Shown here piece by piece: positions 22,153 to 32,666 of a stretch of 64,000 nucleotides of DNA. The notes beneath the pieces are model-generated. The model was not told where the DNA came from. It did no database searches and saw only the letters and a list, made by a program, of their open reading frames with translations. The stretch is from Acanthosepion lycidas. Its lineage: Eukaryota > Mollusca > Cephalopoda > Sepiida > Sepiidae. The stretch's first letter is position 1; each line of letters opens with the position of its first letter. The stretch lies in contig OZ010571.1 in the NCBI GenBank assembly GCA_963932145.1, forward strand, positions 113,613,876 through 113,677,875, in the 5' to 3' direction. The position numbers and the translations under genes are program-made.

Positions 22153-23199
22153 CATTCATTTTGTTTACCATTTTTGTAATATTTTATATTTGCTGCATTT
22201 ATGTGGAAACATTTATCAATATCGGTATTAGAGTATTTGTAGATATACAATATGGATAACGAAGTCAATGCAGTTGGATTAGCGGCATCAGATTCTAATC
22301 AGTTACTTGAAACAATTTATCACTGTATTTTTTTTAAGAATAACACATGCACCGGTAAAATGTGCGAGATAAAATTTTGAAGTTAAGTAGTTTTTGTTAT
22401 TCTAGAGATTGATATCTAGAAGATCCATAAAAGTATATTAATTTTTTGTCTATTATCAGCATGGCTGATGCTTACCTCCATATTTTGCTGCTCGGTCTGA
22501 CGTTTTCATTTGTCATGAAGTGGAAAGATTTTATTTAATCAAGGTGTTGCTAGGTAAGTTGGTCCACTGTTTTTATTCTAGATAATTTATCTCTCCAGAA
22601 TCTAAAAACCAATCTGCATCGGTCCCGATCTGACGTCTAAGCTACAGTTACTGTCAACCGCTCAAACGTAGATACCTTGTACCATTTCCACAAATATGTA
22701 GGATTATTTGTTCTGATGAGCATTCCTGTTTGTTACCTAGATTTCAGGAATATAAGCATATTGACATATATGTTGCATCGATTTATAACTGAAATTGCTA
22801 AGTGTAAGTTCGATGATAATGTTTTCTTTTCTCGAAATTTATCGCTGTGGTGGTGTTCCAGATTCATGCTTATCAGTCAACTATGATCATTAAACCTTTG
22901 AATGCAACGGCAGTTGTAATCTATCTACTAAAATCGCGGCTTTTAATGTCATCACAGTTTTCATTCTCTCTCAGTATTTCTGAACGTCTTAGAATTTTTA
23001 TCACCTTCCATAGCATGCACTGATTTTAAAAAAATGTCTTATGCATATCTGTACACTAAGTTTCGATGAATCATTTTTTCAGTATAGTTAATGAAGTGGT
23101 AATGCCATATCGCATATAACAAAGGACACATACACGTTTTTGGTTGTGATGTGTTTTTTTTTTTTAAATTTATGCTTTGTTTTCCATAATTTTACTACA
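22153..23199. other. LINE tail fragment and spacer
   Basis: 22455-22550 (ATCAGCATGGCTGATG ... GTCATGAAGTGGAAAGAT) matches the untranslated end of the LINE at 12325-12410. A 42-codon frame starts with ATG at 22252 but is too short to call. No other gene seen. Confidence 0.45.
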
Positions 23200-23232
23200 C
23201 GCATTTCTGGTCTCGCGACCGTCTTTAGGTAA
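23200..23232 (-). ncRNA. Hammerhead-ribozyme-like motif with GCGA tetraloop
   Basis: On the minus strand CTAAAGA, then C-GGTC-GCGA-GACC-A, then GAAATGCG. The stem is perfect and closed by a GNRA-type tetraloop. Two bases differ from the CUGAUGA core. Confidence 0.4.
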
Positions 23233-24276
23233 AAGGCGGAGATTTCCACATATTATTAAAAATAATTAATTTTATCCCTTATGTTTTTCAATGTTAAATA
23301 TACTCGATATGAGATATTCTCTTTTTTGCGTTAGTAATCCGAATGTCTTTCTTGAATTGGCAGTGAAGAGATCTACGCGATGGGCCATAAAACAATTAAA
23401 GTTGGTTCAAGAGTAATGATGAATTACTCACCGGCTTTTTATCTTTTAATGTTTTAATGACCCCTGTGTGTTCTTAGATCTGTTTCCATTTTCATGTGTT
23501 TCTCTCAGCCTGAGTGTATATATGCGCGCGTATATTCCCCCTCCATACATATACTGTCTTACTACGAGGAAGTAGTAAATTCATTTGTACACATATACAC
23601 ATACGCACACACACACATCGTCCCACCACAATGATTTATATATATATATATATATATACACACAAGTCACCCCTCAACCTTGAACCTTGAAAAAGTGTCC
23701 TATGAAAAAAATAATCACAATCGTCAATAATACACCAGCAGTTAGCATTGCTAAAACTACAAACAAAATCGTCATAGAAAGCAACTAAACCAGCGTGGTG
23801 GTAGTAGACCCAGATAAATAAGTGTGGATATGCATCTACATATGTGTGTGTCTGCATGAGAAAATGTGAGCTTAGCTGATGGCAGATCTAAAAACTCTCA
23901 TACTTTTAGCGTTACAGCCTGGAGACCGGAATAGGATGAAAATTGCGTCTATACGTATGCACGATCGCATAGATTTGTATCCGCGCCTAACCTCAGAATA
24001 TTTATACGAGTGTGTTTGTGAGAAATAAAATGCATGCACCTGTATATATGTGTGTATGTATGCGAGAGTTTCAATCAAAACAAACACAGAAATAATTTCC
24101 CCCTCCACCACACACAAATAATCAAACAGAAATATAAATAGATCCACTTAAAAAAAATAAAAATAAAATAGATGACTGATGATCGCATTAGCGCCAAACT
24201 CCGAGTTACAAACTAATATCCATACAGCTGAATATGTCAGTTATGTCACAGGCATTGAGTACTCCCCATTAAGTAC
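23233..24276. other. No gene seen
   Basis: Contains short (CA)n at 23603-23617 and (TA)n at 23637-23657. Minus frames at 23636-23857 and 23872-24147 are not recognisable. Confidence 0.4.
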
Positions 24277-24416
24277 TGTGACGTCCCCCCCCGGTGTCGC
24301 TGCGCCAAATGTGACGTCTGCCTGGCTGCGTCCGTCGTGCTATCCTGTCCTGTGACGATCAACTGGCTTGGTATTAGTCGGGGCACCAAATGTCACGTTC
24401 TAACCTTTTGGTGATT
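24277..24416 (-). repeat. Second copy of leader downstream of the LTR
   Basis: About 130 bp here matches 30783-30917. In this minus-strand element a complete 3' LTR should be followed by host DNA; instead LTR is followed by PBS-like and leader sequence. GTCACATTTGG-type junction words recur within each copy. Confidence 0.8.
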
Positions 24417-25983
24417 CAGTATCAGCCTTGTCGTTCCCAGCTCGCCTCCAACGTCTGGTTACCGAAGTAACTGTTTTGATTTCCAGTATAACCTACCCAC
24501 GTTGTGATTTGATCTTGGGCAGACGAAATCAATCAGTCGCCGTGCCGTAATACAAGCCGAGTTCGATCAAGGGCAACACCGCACAAGTATATGTAAAAGA
24601 AAAGAAAATAATAACTCGAAAAGTTCAAATGTGCTAAAAAAGGATAACAATATTTTATATCTGGTTGCTGAATACAGGACTGCGTCTTCTTCCCAACCCG
24701 CTATATGGATTCGTGACACTTTGTGTTTGTTAGGTGAGTCTTAACATCTTAAGTTCTTTGTTCTTTAAGAAACTGGTTTTTGGTGTATCTTCAGGCGATA
24801 TTCGTGAAAATTTGTTTTGGTGGTGTGAGTCTAAGTCGTTCTTCAAAAATAAATTGTTCTTGGCTAGAAGTTGAGTTCGGAATTGCGTGAATCTTAGTCA
24901 GCTTCTGCGAGGTGGATCTTCAGAGCTCTCAGCTCAATGCTTGCCTCTGTCTCCAATCCCAACTGCGAACTTCACTCAACTTAAATGGAACTCGAACTGA
25001 ACTCGCTGCGACTCTGCTTATATGGTCGCCGACCAAAACCGGGGTGGGCTTGTCGGAGTTTGAGGTTCCTTGATAATTCTAAACCCACAATCCACTTCTT
25101 TGTTTTCGGTCAGGAAAATTTTATTATTTTCCATTTTTGGAAGTCTTTCGTCTTCCCACCTGTTCTCATATTGGTATCTCACCATGCCCTCAGAGGGTGT
25201 CAACAGGTTTCGGCTCTCTCTCACAGTGGCAACTAACACCTATCCCTTCAGGGGGGCGCAACATGCCTCCCCTCCTTCTACACATGATTACCTCCGACTA
25301 ACGCTCATGTCACCATCCGGCCAATGGGTGCTCAGCGGCGTGGGTGTCGCCAGACTTGCCTCGGTTTAATAAAATCTTGCTCAAAGAAAAAAAATTATCT
25401 TCCTTTTTCTTTTTTTTCTTCGAGGAGACCTCACACATTCGATTCTTATCTTAACAGAATCACTTGGAATTTGTCGATCAGATTTTAGCCAGCAACAAGT
25501 GGGTGGCCATTTGGACCTATTTTCATTCTTGGTGCCAATTACTGATCCGATAAAATAGTTTCGCTTTCATAGCCAGCCCTGACGGGAAACAGATGCTCCT
25601 CTCAACGATATTTTGCATATAGACAAAGGCTTAACCTTTCCTTCATGGTGGTCAGCGGACACTTTTGTTATTCTCGGACAGTTCGGGCATAATTAATTTT
25701 TATTTTTATCACTTTAGAATTCTGCGGGAGATAGCTTGTCCAACTTGAAAAAATCTTTTTTATCATTGCCATGGGCAGATTGGATATATCTTATTCACCG
25801 ACCCGTAACATATATCAGATTAAATTCTGTGTTTTACCTTCTCGACAATGGAAATAAAATCTTACCAATTAACCCCGCCAAAGAACAAGACCGCTCAGTG
25901 TTCTTTTCGTGATGGCTTCTTATCACCTAAATCTTATTCTCGCCTTTCTTTTTCTTCTTTCTTTCTAGCGTCGTAGTGTCACA
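24391..25983 (-). repeat. Long terminal repeat, 1593 bp
   Basis: Starts TGTGACAC next to a polypurine tract and ends ..GAACGTGACA next to TTTGG, giving short inverted TGTGACA/TGACA-like ends. A second LTR of 1586 bp with the same ends lies at 59554-61139 in opposite orientation. Both carry a TATA-like motif about 960 bp from the start. The 83-, 73- and 99-codon frames inside (24985-25369) are not genes. Confidence 0.8.
25016..25024 (-). promoter_or_regulatory. LTR TATA-like box
   Basis: CATATAAGC on the minus strand, 959 bp from the LTR start and just after a conserved CACCCCGGTTTTGGTCGGCG block shared with the other LTR. Confidence 0.55.
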
Positions 25984-25998
25984 ATCCTCCCCTAACCT
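25984..25998 (-). promoter_or_regulatory. Polypurine tract
   Basis: AGGTTAGGGGAGGAT on the minus strand directly precedes the TGTGACAC LTR start, where plus-strand DNA synthesis would be primed. Confidence 0.65.
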
Positions 25999-26229
25999 AT
26001 TTGTCATTTACTTTTAAATGACACCTAAACCGAAATACACTATTTAGTATGCATCATGCATCTGTCCCATGCAATTCTATTTTCTTTTTTGTTTTTTTTA
26101 CGGTTTTACAAGCAAGGTGATTTACTTTTCATCTTCTTCTGTTCTACATGCAAACGTAATGTTCTTTTCATCTTCTGTGCTACATGCAATTTAAAGTGTG
26201 AGTGTGCCTGTTGGTGCATGTGTGTGGTT

Positions 26230-27240
26230 ACTATGGCTGGTTCTTCTTGGTCAATGTTTTTCTCTCTGCTGTAGGAGGTTTTTCCGCCGCACGTGTCGGT
26301 TTCACGTCAGCCTCCTCCACCGTTCTTTCTGCAATATCTTCGCCGATTCTGTATGAGTAAGCAACACTGCTCGGCATCTCCCTCTCGAGTTGCTGCATGC
26401 TCATTTGATTATCGCTAGTTAATTCACTCTTACTTCTAATCTACCATACTGCCATACCCCCTATGGCCATAATTATGAATGTACACATCATTGCCGACCA
26501 ACTTATCGCAATCTGCTCATCATCTTCCAAAGCCATCTTCCATTACCCAACGCAATTCACTTGTCCCTCAATTGATCCATATTGATCTTTTCTATTGGCT
26601 TCATTAGTACTGGAATTTTATTCAAGGTAACATTGGAGAATCCCCTCACTATTGGCTCCCACAACTCTGTACAATTGACTAAGCTACTGCCAATCATTTC
26701 TATGATTGAATCTTTCTCTTCATATCGTTCCTCTTCCTGGTAATAGGTGGGTACGGAAATAGATATCCCAAATGCCGAACATCCCAGGAGTATCTTTAAC
26801 AGGGATAATGGTGGTTTTACTCTTAATATCCTTGTGGACTCTCCCCTACATATCCTGGACAAGCTAATGGGTTTCTGTGTGGCCACTGCCCACACCCCGT
26901 CTGATACACTGATAGCTTGTGGTAATGCCGTGTTTGCTAATACCTCCACTTGACAAGTTCTCTTAATTCCCTCTTTCTTCCCTTCAAACAATTCTAGTAT
27001 GCACATTTTGTGGTCACCAGCTATATAGATAGGGCTCAACGATATACAAGTCCATACACCATCATTTCAACACTTTCTAGCTTCTTCAGCTGTTAGCAAC
27101 ATGAATTTTGTTCTACCCGAATTTAAAGCTATGTATTCTATTTCCATCTTGTACCTTGCTACCATTCGCGTGGCTACCATCATCATCATCAACCTTTTCA
27201 TTTTGATCATTCCTGCAATAAGATTCTCTTGTTTTTTTAT
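26230..27240 (-). pseudogene. env-like glycoprotein gene, C-terminal part, frame-broken
   Basis: The main open part (27039-26557, 160 codons) is cysteine-bearing and sits where env lies in errantivirus-like Gypsy elements, between the pol region and the 3' LTR. Upstream in the same frame, past a stop near 27066, are further residues with a YIALNSGRTKF-type segment. Downstream in another frame is a hydrophobic stretch (about 26455-26510; ..TFIIMAIGGMAVW) that looks like the membrane anchor. It is followed, past a stop, by about 65 charged residues that would be a cytoplasmic tail. The N-terminal half and fusion region are not identified. By position and layout it resembles insect-type F-like Env, an inference without alignment. 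It is not functional. Confidence 0.5.
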
Positions 27241-27479
27241 TCTTCATAACCATTCGGTCTTGTTGAATTCTTCACTCAATTATTCCATAATTTCTTTCTA
27301 AGTTTGTAACACTTCAACTCTTCCATCCCCCAACTAACTCCTAGCAGACTGAATGGTCCGGACAGGTGCGTGGGGCTCCTATTTCATAGGCCGTACTTCA
27401 TGACACCACTGCTGGCCAGTTAGCAATGTCAGTAATCTTCTTCCGACCTTCGTGAGGTGCAGCTCGCGACTCCATCCAC

Positions 27480-28174
27480 TCCATCCACATTCACCACAGT
27501 CAGCCAGTAGGTTTTTGGATGAGCCAGTGTCGTTATCTGTCGACACCTAGTGCTTCTATTTTGCACAGCCTTCTTTGTTCAACTGAGACTTGGGGTTCTC
27601 CACACTTCTCAATTTCATCTTCAGAGGTAGTTCCTGCTCGACCTCTAACCTTCCCTCGGTGTTTAATTCCCGTTCAGGAGGTGTTTTGTCCTCTTCTTCC
27701 TCTCCTGATTCTTCCTTCTGTTTACAGTCCTCGCCCTTGACGTCTTCAATACTTCTTGACTCGATGTCTAAATCTCTCCTGATTCTTAGTATTTCTTTGA
27801 GCTGGGAAAGGGGTATTTAATCATCTTCCTCCCACTCGTTGAACTCTTCGTCTTGTTTAGGGTATCTTGTTTAGAGCCCTTAACTGCTTGATTGGATCTC
27901 TTCGTTTTTCTCTTCCTTTTCTTTGTGCATTGGGGTGCGACGATGACATCACAGGGTCTTCTCTGCACCTATTCAGGCAACGACTGAACGCCGCTGATCC
28001 ACGGCGAAGGTTCCAACACCGTCACTCGGATCGCTTCGCCTATCTGGCTAAATCGATCTATCTCTTCATTTTCCTCGGAATCCACCTCCGTCTCCATTTC
28101 TTCCGGCTCAACTAGAGTTATCTTCCTTGTCTTCGTCTTCTTAGGTCTCGGTTCGCTCATTTCCAGGTTAGCTA
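27480..28174 (-). pseudogene. Highly charged region of unknown function
   Basis: A frame from 28160 starts MSEPRPKKTKTRK, is acidic after residue 18 and meets a stop at 27969-27971. It resumes in frame as a basic stretch (27968-27786). A shifted frame carries on as acidic sequence (SGEEEEDKTPPERELNTEG) to about 27545. It lies exactly where integrase or the env start would be expected, but has no zinc finger, DDE signature or signal peptide that I can see. It could be the tail of integrase or an accessory product. Confidence 0.4.
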
Positions 28175-28335
28175 TTTCAGCCTTCTTCGATCATCCCAGC
28201 TTAAAACATCTCTTCTACCTCCTTTTCCACAATGAATAGGTGTCCGGTAGGGCATCAATTTCACGGGGGGGGGGTGATCGCCGGTGTCGATTTTCATTCT
28301 TACTGTGTGGGTCTGGCCTAATTCCTTATCTGATT
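28175..28335 (-). pseudogene. Reverse transcriptase N-terminal stub
   Basis: Translation in two frames gives SDKELGQTHTVRMKIDTGDH and then LMPYRTPIH. A third frame reads VEKEVEEMF, a stop, then AGMIEEG. Together they are the canonical entry to Gypsy RT (IDTGDHPP....PYR.P.....V..EVEEML..GMIE.S). A G10 run at 28265-28274 sits at a frame change. Just after this the similarity ends, so a deletion junction lies near 28175. Confidence 0.7.
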
Positions 28336-28649
28336 GGGCCACCACATCTCAATTATCTCTCAGCAGACTTCCCACTCTAGCCCCAAATTTATTATGTGCA
28401 AATATATCTTCGTCTACTATTCCTTGTTTGTTCTACGAGTTTTCCTCGTTTCTCCTCTAATCTCACTCGATTCAGAGTTCGTAGGGGTAGTCCCTATCTC
28501 TTCCCCTCTCTTAACCTTTATTGTCTTTTTGGCCTGGTTCACCATCATAATGGGCACTAATTCAGCTGCCTCCACTACTGCCTCACACAGAGTTACCTCA
28601 TTTTCTACGAGGCCCATCCCTTCTACAGGGACCAATTTTCTTCCCTGAC

Positions 28650-29110
28650 ATTAGCTTACCCTTTCCAGACACCGCCGTTCTGGGGGTAGCTTTACATCTT
28701 CCTCCACCACTATTGTTATATCTTCTTCCGGTGGGCATCCCAATGGCGTTCTCTCGCCATTCACTACCAGCACAGTGGGGTTGAACTCTATCCGAGCCCT
28801 CTGGCTCTGAAGCCAATCTTCTCCCAAGATTGCTTCCGTACATAGGTTGGGGGTTACATAGAAAGTCTTGGTACTTTTTAATTTCCCAATCCTCACAGGG
28901 AGCCTCGCCATCTCTTATCTCCAGGGGAGCTCCATCTGCCTGCGTGACTTCAAATTCCGCTTCCTGCAAACCATTCTTCTGTTTCATCCGTCTGTATGCT
29001 TCCTCTCTCAGCAATGGAACAGACAGCTCCTGTGTCTATCAGGTCTTTCATTGCCCTACCTCCTATCTCTGCCCTACAATATAGCTCCTTCTCTTGCGTC
29101 AGCGAATAGA
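28650..29110 (-). pseudogene. Retroelement aspartic protease, frame-shifted
   Basis: The active-site strand reads MKDLIDTGAVCSI (DTGA, near 29040). The flap region lies in a second frame (REEAYRRMKQKNGLQEAEFE). The C-terminal ILGEDWLQSQRARIEFNPT is in a third frame at 28911-28651. Ordered retropepsin motifs split over three frames show at least two frameshifts. It would have cut the gag-pol polyprotein. Confidence 0.75.
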
Positions 29111-29199
29111 ATATTTGGGCTTTCCTTTTCCTGGATTCCCACCCTTGGGTCATCACAGACATAGGCGCCGGTAGCAACAAACTCCATTCATTCTTCTCA

Positions 29200-29636
29200 T
29201 ATAGGGGTGTTCTGCGTTTTCTGCACCTGGGCGGTCCCGGCTGGACCTCTCCCAGTCTCCCGTGGCCGCCCCTAAGAGTACAATTCCTCTTCAGGTGCCC
29301 TGGTCTCCTACAAAACCGGCACCTTCTTGGTGGACAGTTTACCGCAAAGTGGCCCACCTGACCACATATCGACCATTTTATTCTTCCTCTCTTCAACTGG
29401 GCCACCCTCCCTCTTATTCCTGGGGGGACCTGCCCTCTACCTAAGCGGCTCTCCTGACCACATGTCCAACGTTTTACTTTCCTGCTTTTTAACTGGGCCA
29501 CCCTCCCTCTTAATTCTGGGGTGGCCCGCTGGCTTTTCCCTGGTTTTGTCTTTTGGGCTCGGCCTTCTTTAACGATATCGGTGGGGCACGTTTTCTTAAC
29601 CCGCACCACTTTGCCAGGTGTCCCCTCTTCCCACAC
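29200..29636 (-). pseudogene. Nucleocapsid-like zinc-knuckle region
   Basis: Within an open frame of 228 codons (29636-28950), one CCHC knuckle is intact (CRFCRRPGHLKRNC). The one before it has lost its first Cys (WSICGQVGHFAVNC), and an earlier copy is reduced to WTCGQ. A GRVAQLK...CGQ module is present twice, 32 residues apart, from a 96-bp in-frame tandem duplication near 29399-29590. The region is rich in Arg and Lys as expected for RNA binding. It continues into the protease. Confidence 0.75.
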
Positions 29637-29821
29637 CTAGTACATTTATCCTGTTCGAAGTCTGGAGGCAAACCCCACTTCGTCGGACAATCCGCTACTC
29701 TGTGGTCCTTATGTCCAGCAGACCAACCCGTATCGGCCCGGCGTGGGCTTATAGAACCCGTGCCTTGTTGACCAAGCCTTTCTTGTGGAGTCTCCTTCCC
29801 ACACCTCAGGCTCAGCCACCA

Positions 29822-30494
29822 CTAGCTTGACCTTCCGATTCCCCCTTTCTTCCGACCTCTCGACTTATCTCTTGCTTTTTCCCCACCTCTTTTTACATTC
29901 TCCCAAACTCCCTGGCTGTCTTTGGCCAGCGATACTGCTGCCGATAATCTTAGCGGTCCTTCCTTCAACACATCGTGACGAACACGCTCATCACTGAGCG
30001 CTTCCTCATACAGATCAGGCAACTGGGCTTGCATGACCGCATTATTTCTCACTACCTCTGGGAAAACTAATGACGACAGTTTCTCCGCTCGGGCACCCGA
30101 TTCTCCAGGGATTTCGTTCCTCAGTTGCGTCATCTTCAGGAGGGCTCTCATGGCCTCTATCGCCGTCCCCTCGTCAGCGAACTCCCGAGTCAATAATTCT
30201 TCCAACCTTTCCCATGTCAAGTAGGGTTCACTAGATAAGAGTCCTTTTATAAACTCAGACGCTTTCCCTCTGGTGGCATCATACGCCAAATAAAGGGTTT
30301 CTTGGTCTGAGCCCATACATTACGCGGCTCTTATCCAGGACTGCCAGACAGTCCTTAAAATCCCTTGAACTCCCATCAAAGGCCGGGACCCTTGGTCCAC
30401 GCAATAATTTTCTTAGGTCTGCCAGCAATCCCTGTCTAGCCCCCTCTTCCTCTATTTCTATCCTATCTGACTCATAGTCAGACATATTTAACAC
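29822..30494 (-). pseudogene. gag (capsid region), one frameshift
   Basis: Two overlapping open frames, 30494-30279 (71 codons) and 30316-29822 (164 codons), join near 30300 with a shift. The first starts at ATG 30494 and has RVPAFDGSSRDFKDCLAVLD. The second continues ETLYLAYDATRGKASEFIKG and LEELLTREFAD. This is the usual retrotransposon-gag arrangement (P.FDG...DF..WL ... L....A..G.A...I......W..L...L...F). The C-terminal part is basic. The opposite-strand frames here are shadows. Confidence 0.75.
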
Positions 30495-30782
30495 AGCAAA
30501 AGAAAAACAATCTGAGCAGCAACAATCGAAATTGGGAGATCAACCGAAAATAAAGTGTCCTACCTGACACACGATTTTCCGCTCGTTCTTCTCAGGTTCC
30601 GGGTTGTCGTACTAGAGTATCTGGAACCGTATGGTTATAGCCAACCAAAGTCCTTTGGTTCCCACTTTAGTCTGTTTCAGGTTGAGTCCTTGAGACGCCG
30701 TGTGTTGTCCTGGTCAAAATTTTTCTGCAACTCCTGTGGCGGCGGCTGATCCAGGGTCTTATCCTGCTGTCACGGCACCAAT
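30495..30782 (-). other. Retroelement 5' untranslated leader
   Basis: The region between the leader repeat and the gag ATG. No gene; frames at 30555-30749 and 30667-30894 are not supported. Confidence 0.5.
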
Positions 30783-30917
30783 TGTGACGTCCCCCCCGGT
30801 GTCGCTGTGCCAAATGTGACGTCTGCCTGGTTGCGTCCGTCGTGCTATTCTGTCCTGTGACGACCAACTGGCTTGGTATTGGTCTCGGCACCAAATGTCA
30901 CGTTCTAACCTTTGGCT
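30783..30917 (-). repeat. Leader with PBS-like junctions and truncated 5' LTR end
   Basis: Only the last ~20 bp of LTR (..TTAGAACGTGACA) remains, followed by TTTGGTGCC. Further in, GTCACA-TTTGGCACAGCGACACC and GTCACA-ATTGGTGCCGTGAC repeat the LTR/PBS junction pattern. The sister LTR at 61139 is followed directly by TTTGGAGCAGCGACACC, so the TGGCGCAGCGACACC type is the likely primer-binding site. The cognate tRNA is not identified. Confidence 0.6.
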
Positions 30918-31678
30918 AAATTTTCCTCTCCAGAATCTCTCTCAGATTTAAAAGTTGACCTTTCGTCAATGCTTTGAATATTAGAGATTCCTATTAAAAT
31001 TCAAAATACAATTTGCCATGATATCGGTCTTGAGCTGGTGTATTGGATTCAGTCAATTTCTCATCAACGTATCTTACTTTTCCTGTGAATATTATAAATA
31101 TTTTCATGCTAATTTTCTGATGTGCTTTACTTTTTGGAACCGCTATTTCAGGAATTAAAACATTGTACTATATTGACCACTACGGCTCATTTTACATCCT
31201 AAATTGTTAAATGTAACTATTCTCTGCGACATTTTCTTTCTCTCGCATTTTTCGCTTGTGGAACACTTCTGTGTTCAGTAAACCTTGATCTTTAAAAATG
31301 TAATTCCACGCTCTTTTATTGTTCTAGCTTATTAAGTTTTACATTCTTTTTATCATACTTTCATGCAGTAAAGCCAGGCGAATTCGTGATTTTTTTTCAT
31401 TGCTTGGGGTGAAATGCTTTATAAAAAATAAAAATAGAAACAGGTGCCGTACCCGTTCATTTTGCATTCTTGATTTGAGATCCGCTATTTTAGTGAAATA
31501 CTCTATACAAAAATGATTCATACGTTTATGTGTGTCACATACAGACCATAAATATGGGCACCTCAACGGATTAGAATTCTACAGCGAAGAAAACGGCGAC
31601 TTACCTCGTCAAACAAAGCGACATTTCGTCACGTGTATCTTACGACGGAGAATGTAGCGAAAAAGAAAAGTATTTACC
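30918..31678. other. No gene seen
   Basis: AT-rich spacer with possible old repeat similarity to 13160-13720. The 75-codon minus frame at 31339-31566 is not recognised. Confidence 0.35.
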
Positions 31679-31704
31679 AAAAAAAAAAAAAAAAAAAAAA
31701 AAAA
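31679..31704. repeat. Poly-A run (26 bp)
   Basis: Uninterrupted A tract; may be the tail of an old plus-strand retroposon. Confidence 0.9.
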
Positions 31705-32623
31705 GGGTACGTATAACGCAGGACATGCTGAGTCGCTATAAGAGTATTTTGATATGCAAAAATTGGGTGTCCTCTCCAAGCAGTCGACGAAAGGAAATAT
31801 GCTCGGCCGATAAAAGCAGTTGAGGTTTTCTAATCGGGGAAAAATTGGGTGTTTTTCGCTACCGCGTTTGTCGGAGAGCGAGTTAATTTTCTGATTGGTT
31901 ACGTGCATTGTGATTTGTGAGATAGTACCTGAAAAACCAGTTTTCGGCATTTCTTTCTGACCCCGATGTTCGAGTCTGAAATTACAGTGATTTATTCTCT
32001 GCGTTGTGGAAGTAATCTACGACAAATATTCCTTTGCAATCCCAGACCGCATACAAATTCACATATAAAGACAATTCTGTAATTACTATTACAACCGCAA
32101 GGACCAATGTTCAGAGACAGTGATAAATAGATCTTATGTTTATTTAGCACATCCACCCATATACAGCCCCAGAAATTATATGACTATATATCTCCAGGTT
32201 CGTACTACTAGTTTCCATGCTTATTTTTTTCTTCTAAAAAGATTTCTTCACACATTCATAACTTAGTTACCTTCCCTGGAGCGTTAGATATGTTAACGTC
32301 TTGGTATCAAACTGTTATTTGCTTCATATTTAAAGATAACTTTCAGATGCACACAGAAATGTCTTCGTTGAAAATAATGAACACTAATTCTTTTTGTCTT
32401 TAAAACAACAGCCTGGTGATAACATTGTGTTCATGTTGAAAATACTCGGAATTAAAACAACATGTATCAACAGGGTAATTTTCTCTTCTAATAACGATAC
32501 TAAAAGGGTGGTTCGTGATTATGAAAGGATCCTGTTGAAAATAAGTAGATATAACTTGTCTCAATTATTCATTGAAACATGTCTTAGTGAAAACATGCTG
32601 CCAAAATATACTCTCTCTCCCTC

Positions 32624-32624
<1 letters not shown>
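31705..32624. other. No gene seen
   Basis: AT-rich spacer. The 90-codon frame ending in the (TA)n at 32625 is not supported. Confidence 0.4.

Positions 32625-32665
<41 letters not shown>
32625..32665. repeat. (TA)n microsatellite
   Basis: About 20 TA units. Confidence 0.95.

Positions 32666-32666
<1 letters not shown>

Larger units (their letters stand above)
24277..30917 (-). mobile_element. Ty3/Gypsy-like retroelement with env-like gene, internally deleted
   Basis: Read on the minus strand the order is: the last ~20 bp of a 5' LTR (30917-30897), leader, gag, zinc knuckles, protease, the first part of reverse transcriptase, a charged region, an env-like gene, a polypurine tract, one complete LTR (25983-24391), and then a second copy of the leader (24390-24277). 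gag, the protease DTGA and ILGEDW signatures, and the IDTGDHPP start of RT place it in Ty3/Gypsy. Most of RT and all of RNase H and integrase are missing. Frames are shifted several times, so it is dead. The LTR has a sister copy at 59554-61139. Confidence 0.85.

Noticed and set aside
22252-22380. 42-codon frame starting MDNEVNAVGLAASDSNQLLE
   Set aside because: Too short, no splice or promoter evidence, adjacent to MITE and LINE scraps.
24985-25369. Overlapping frames on both strands
   Set aside because: Inside the LTR, near its promoter; not conserved as protein in the sister LTR.
27519-29997. Many plus-strand frames of 60-104 codons
   Set aside because: They lie opposite the minus-strand gag, protease and env remnants and are shadows.
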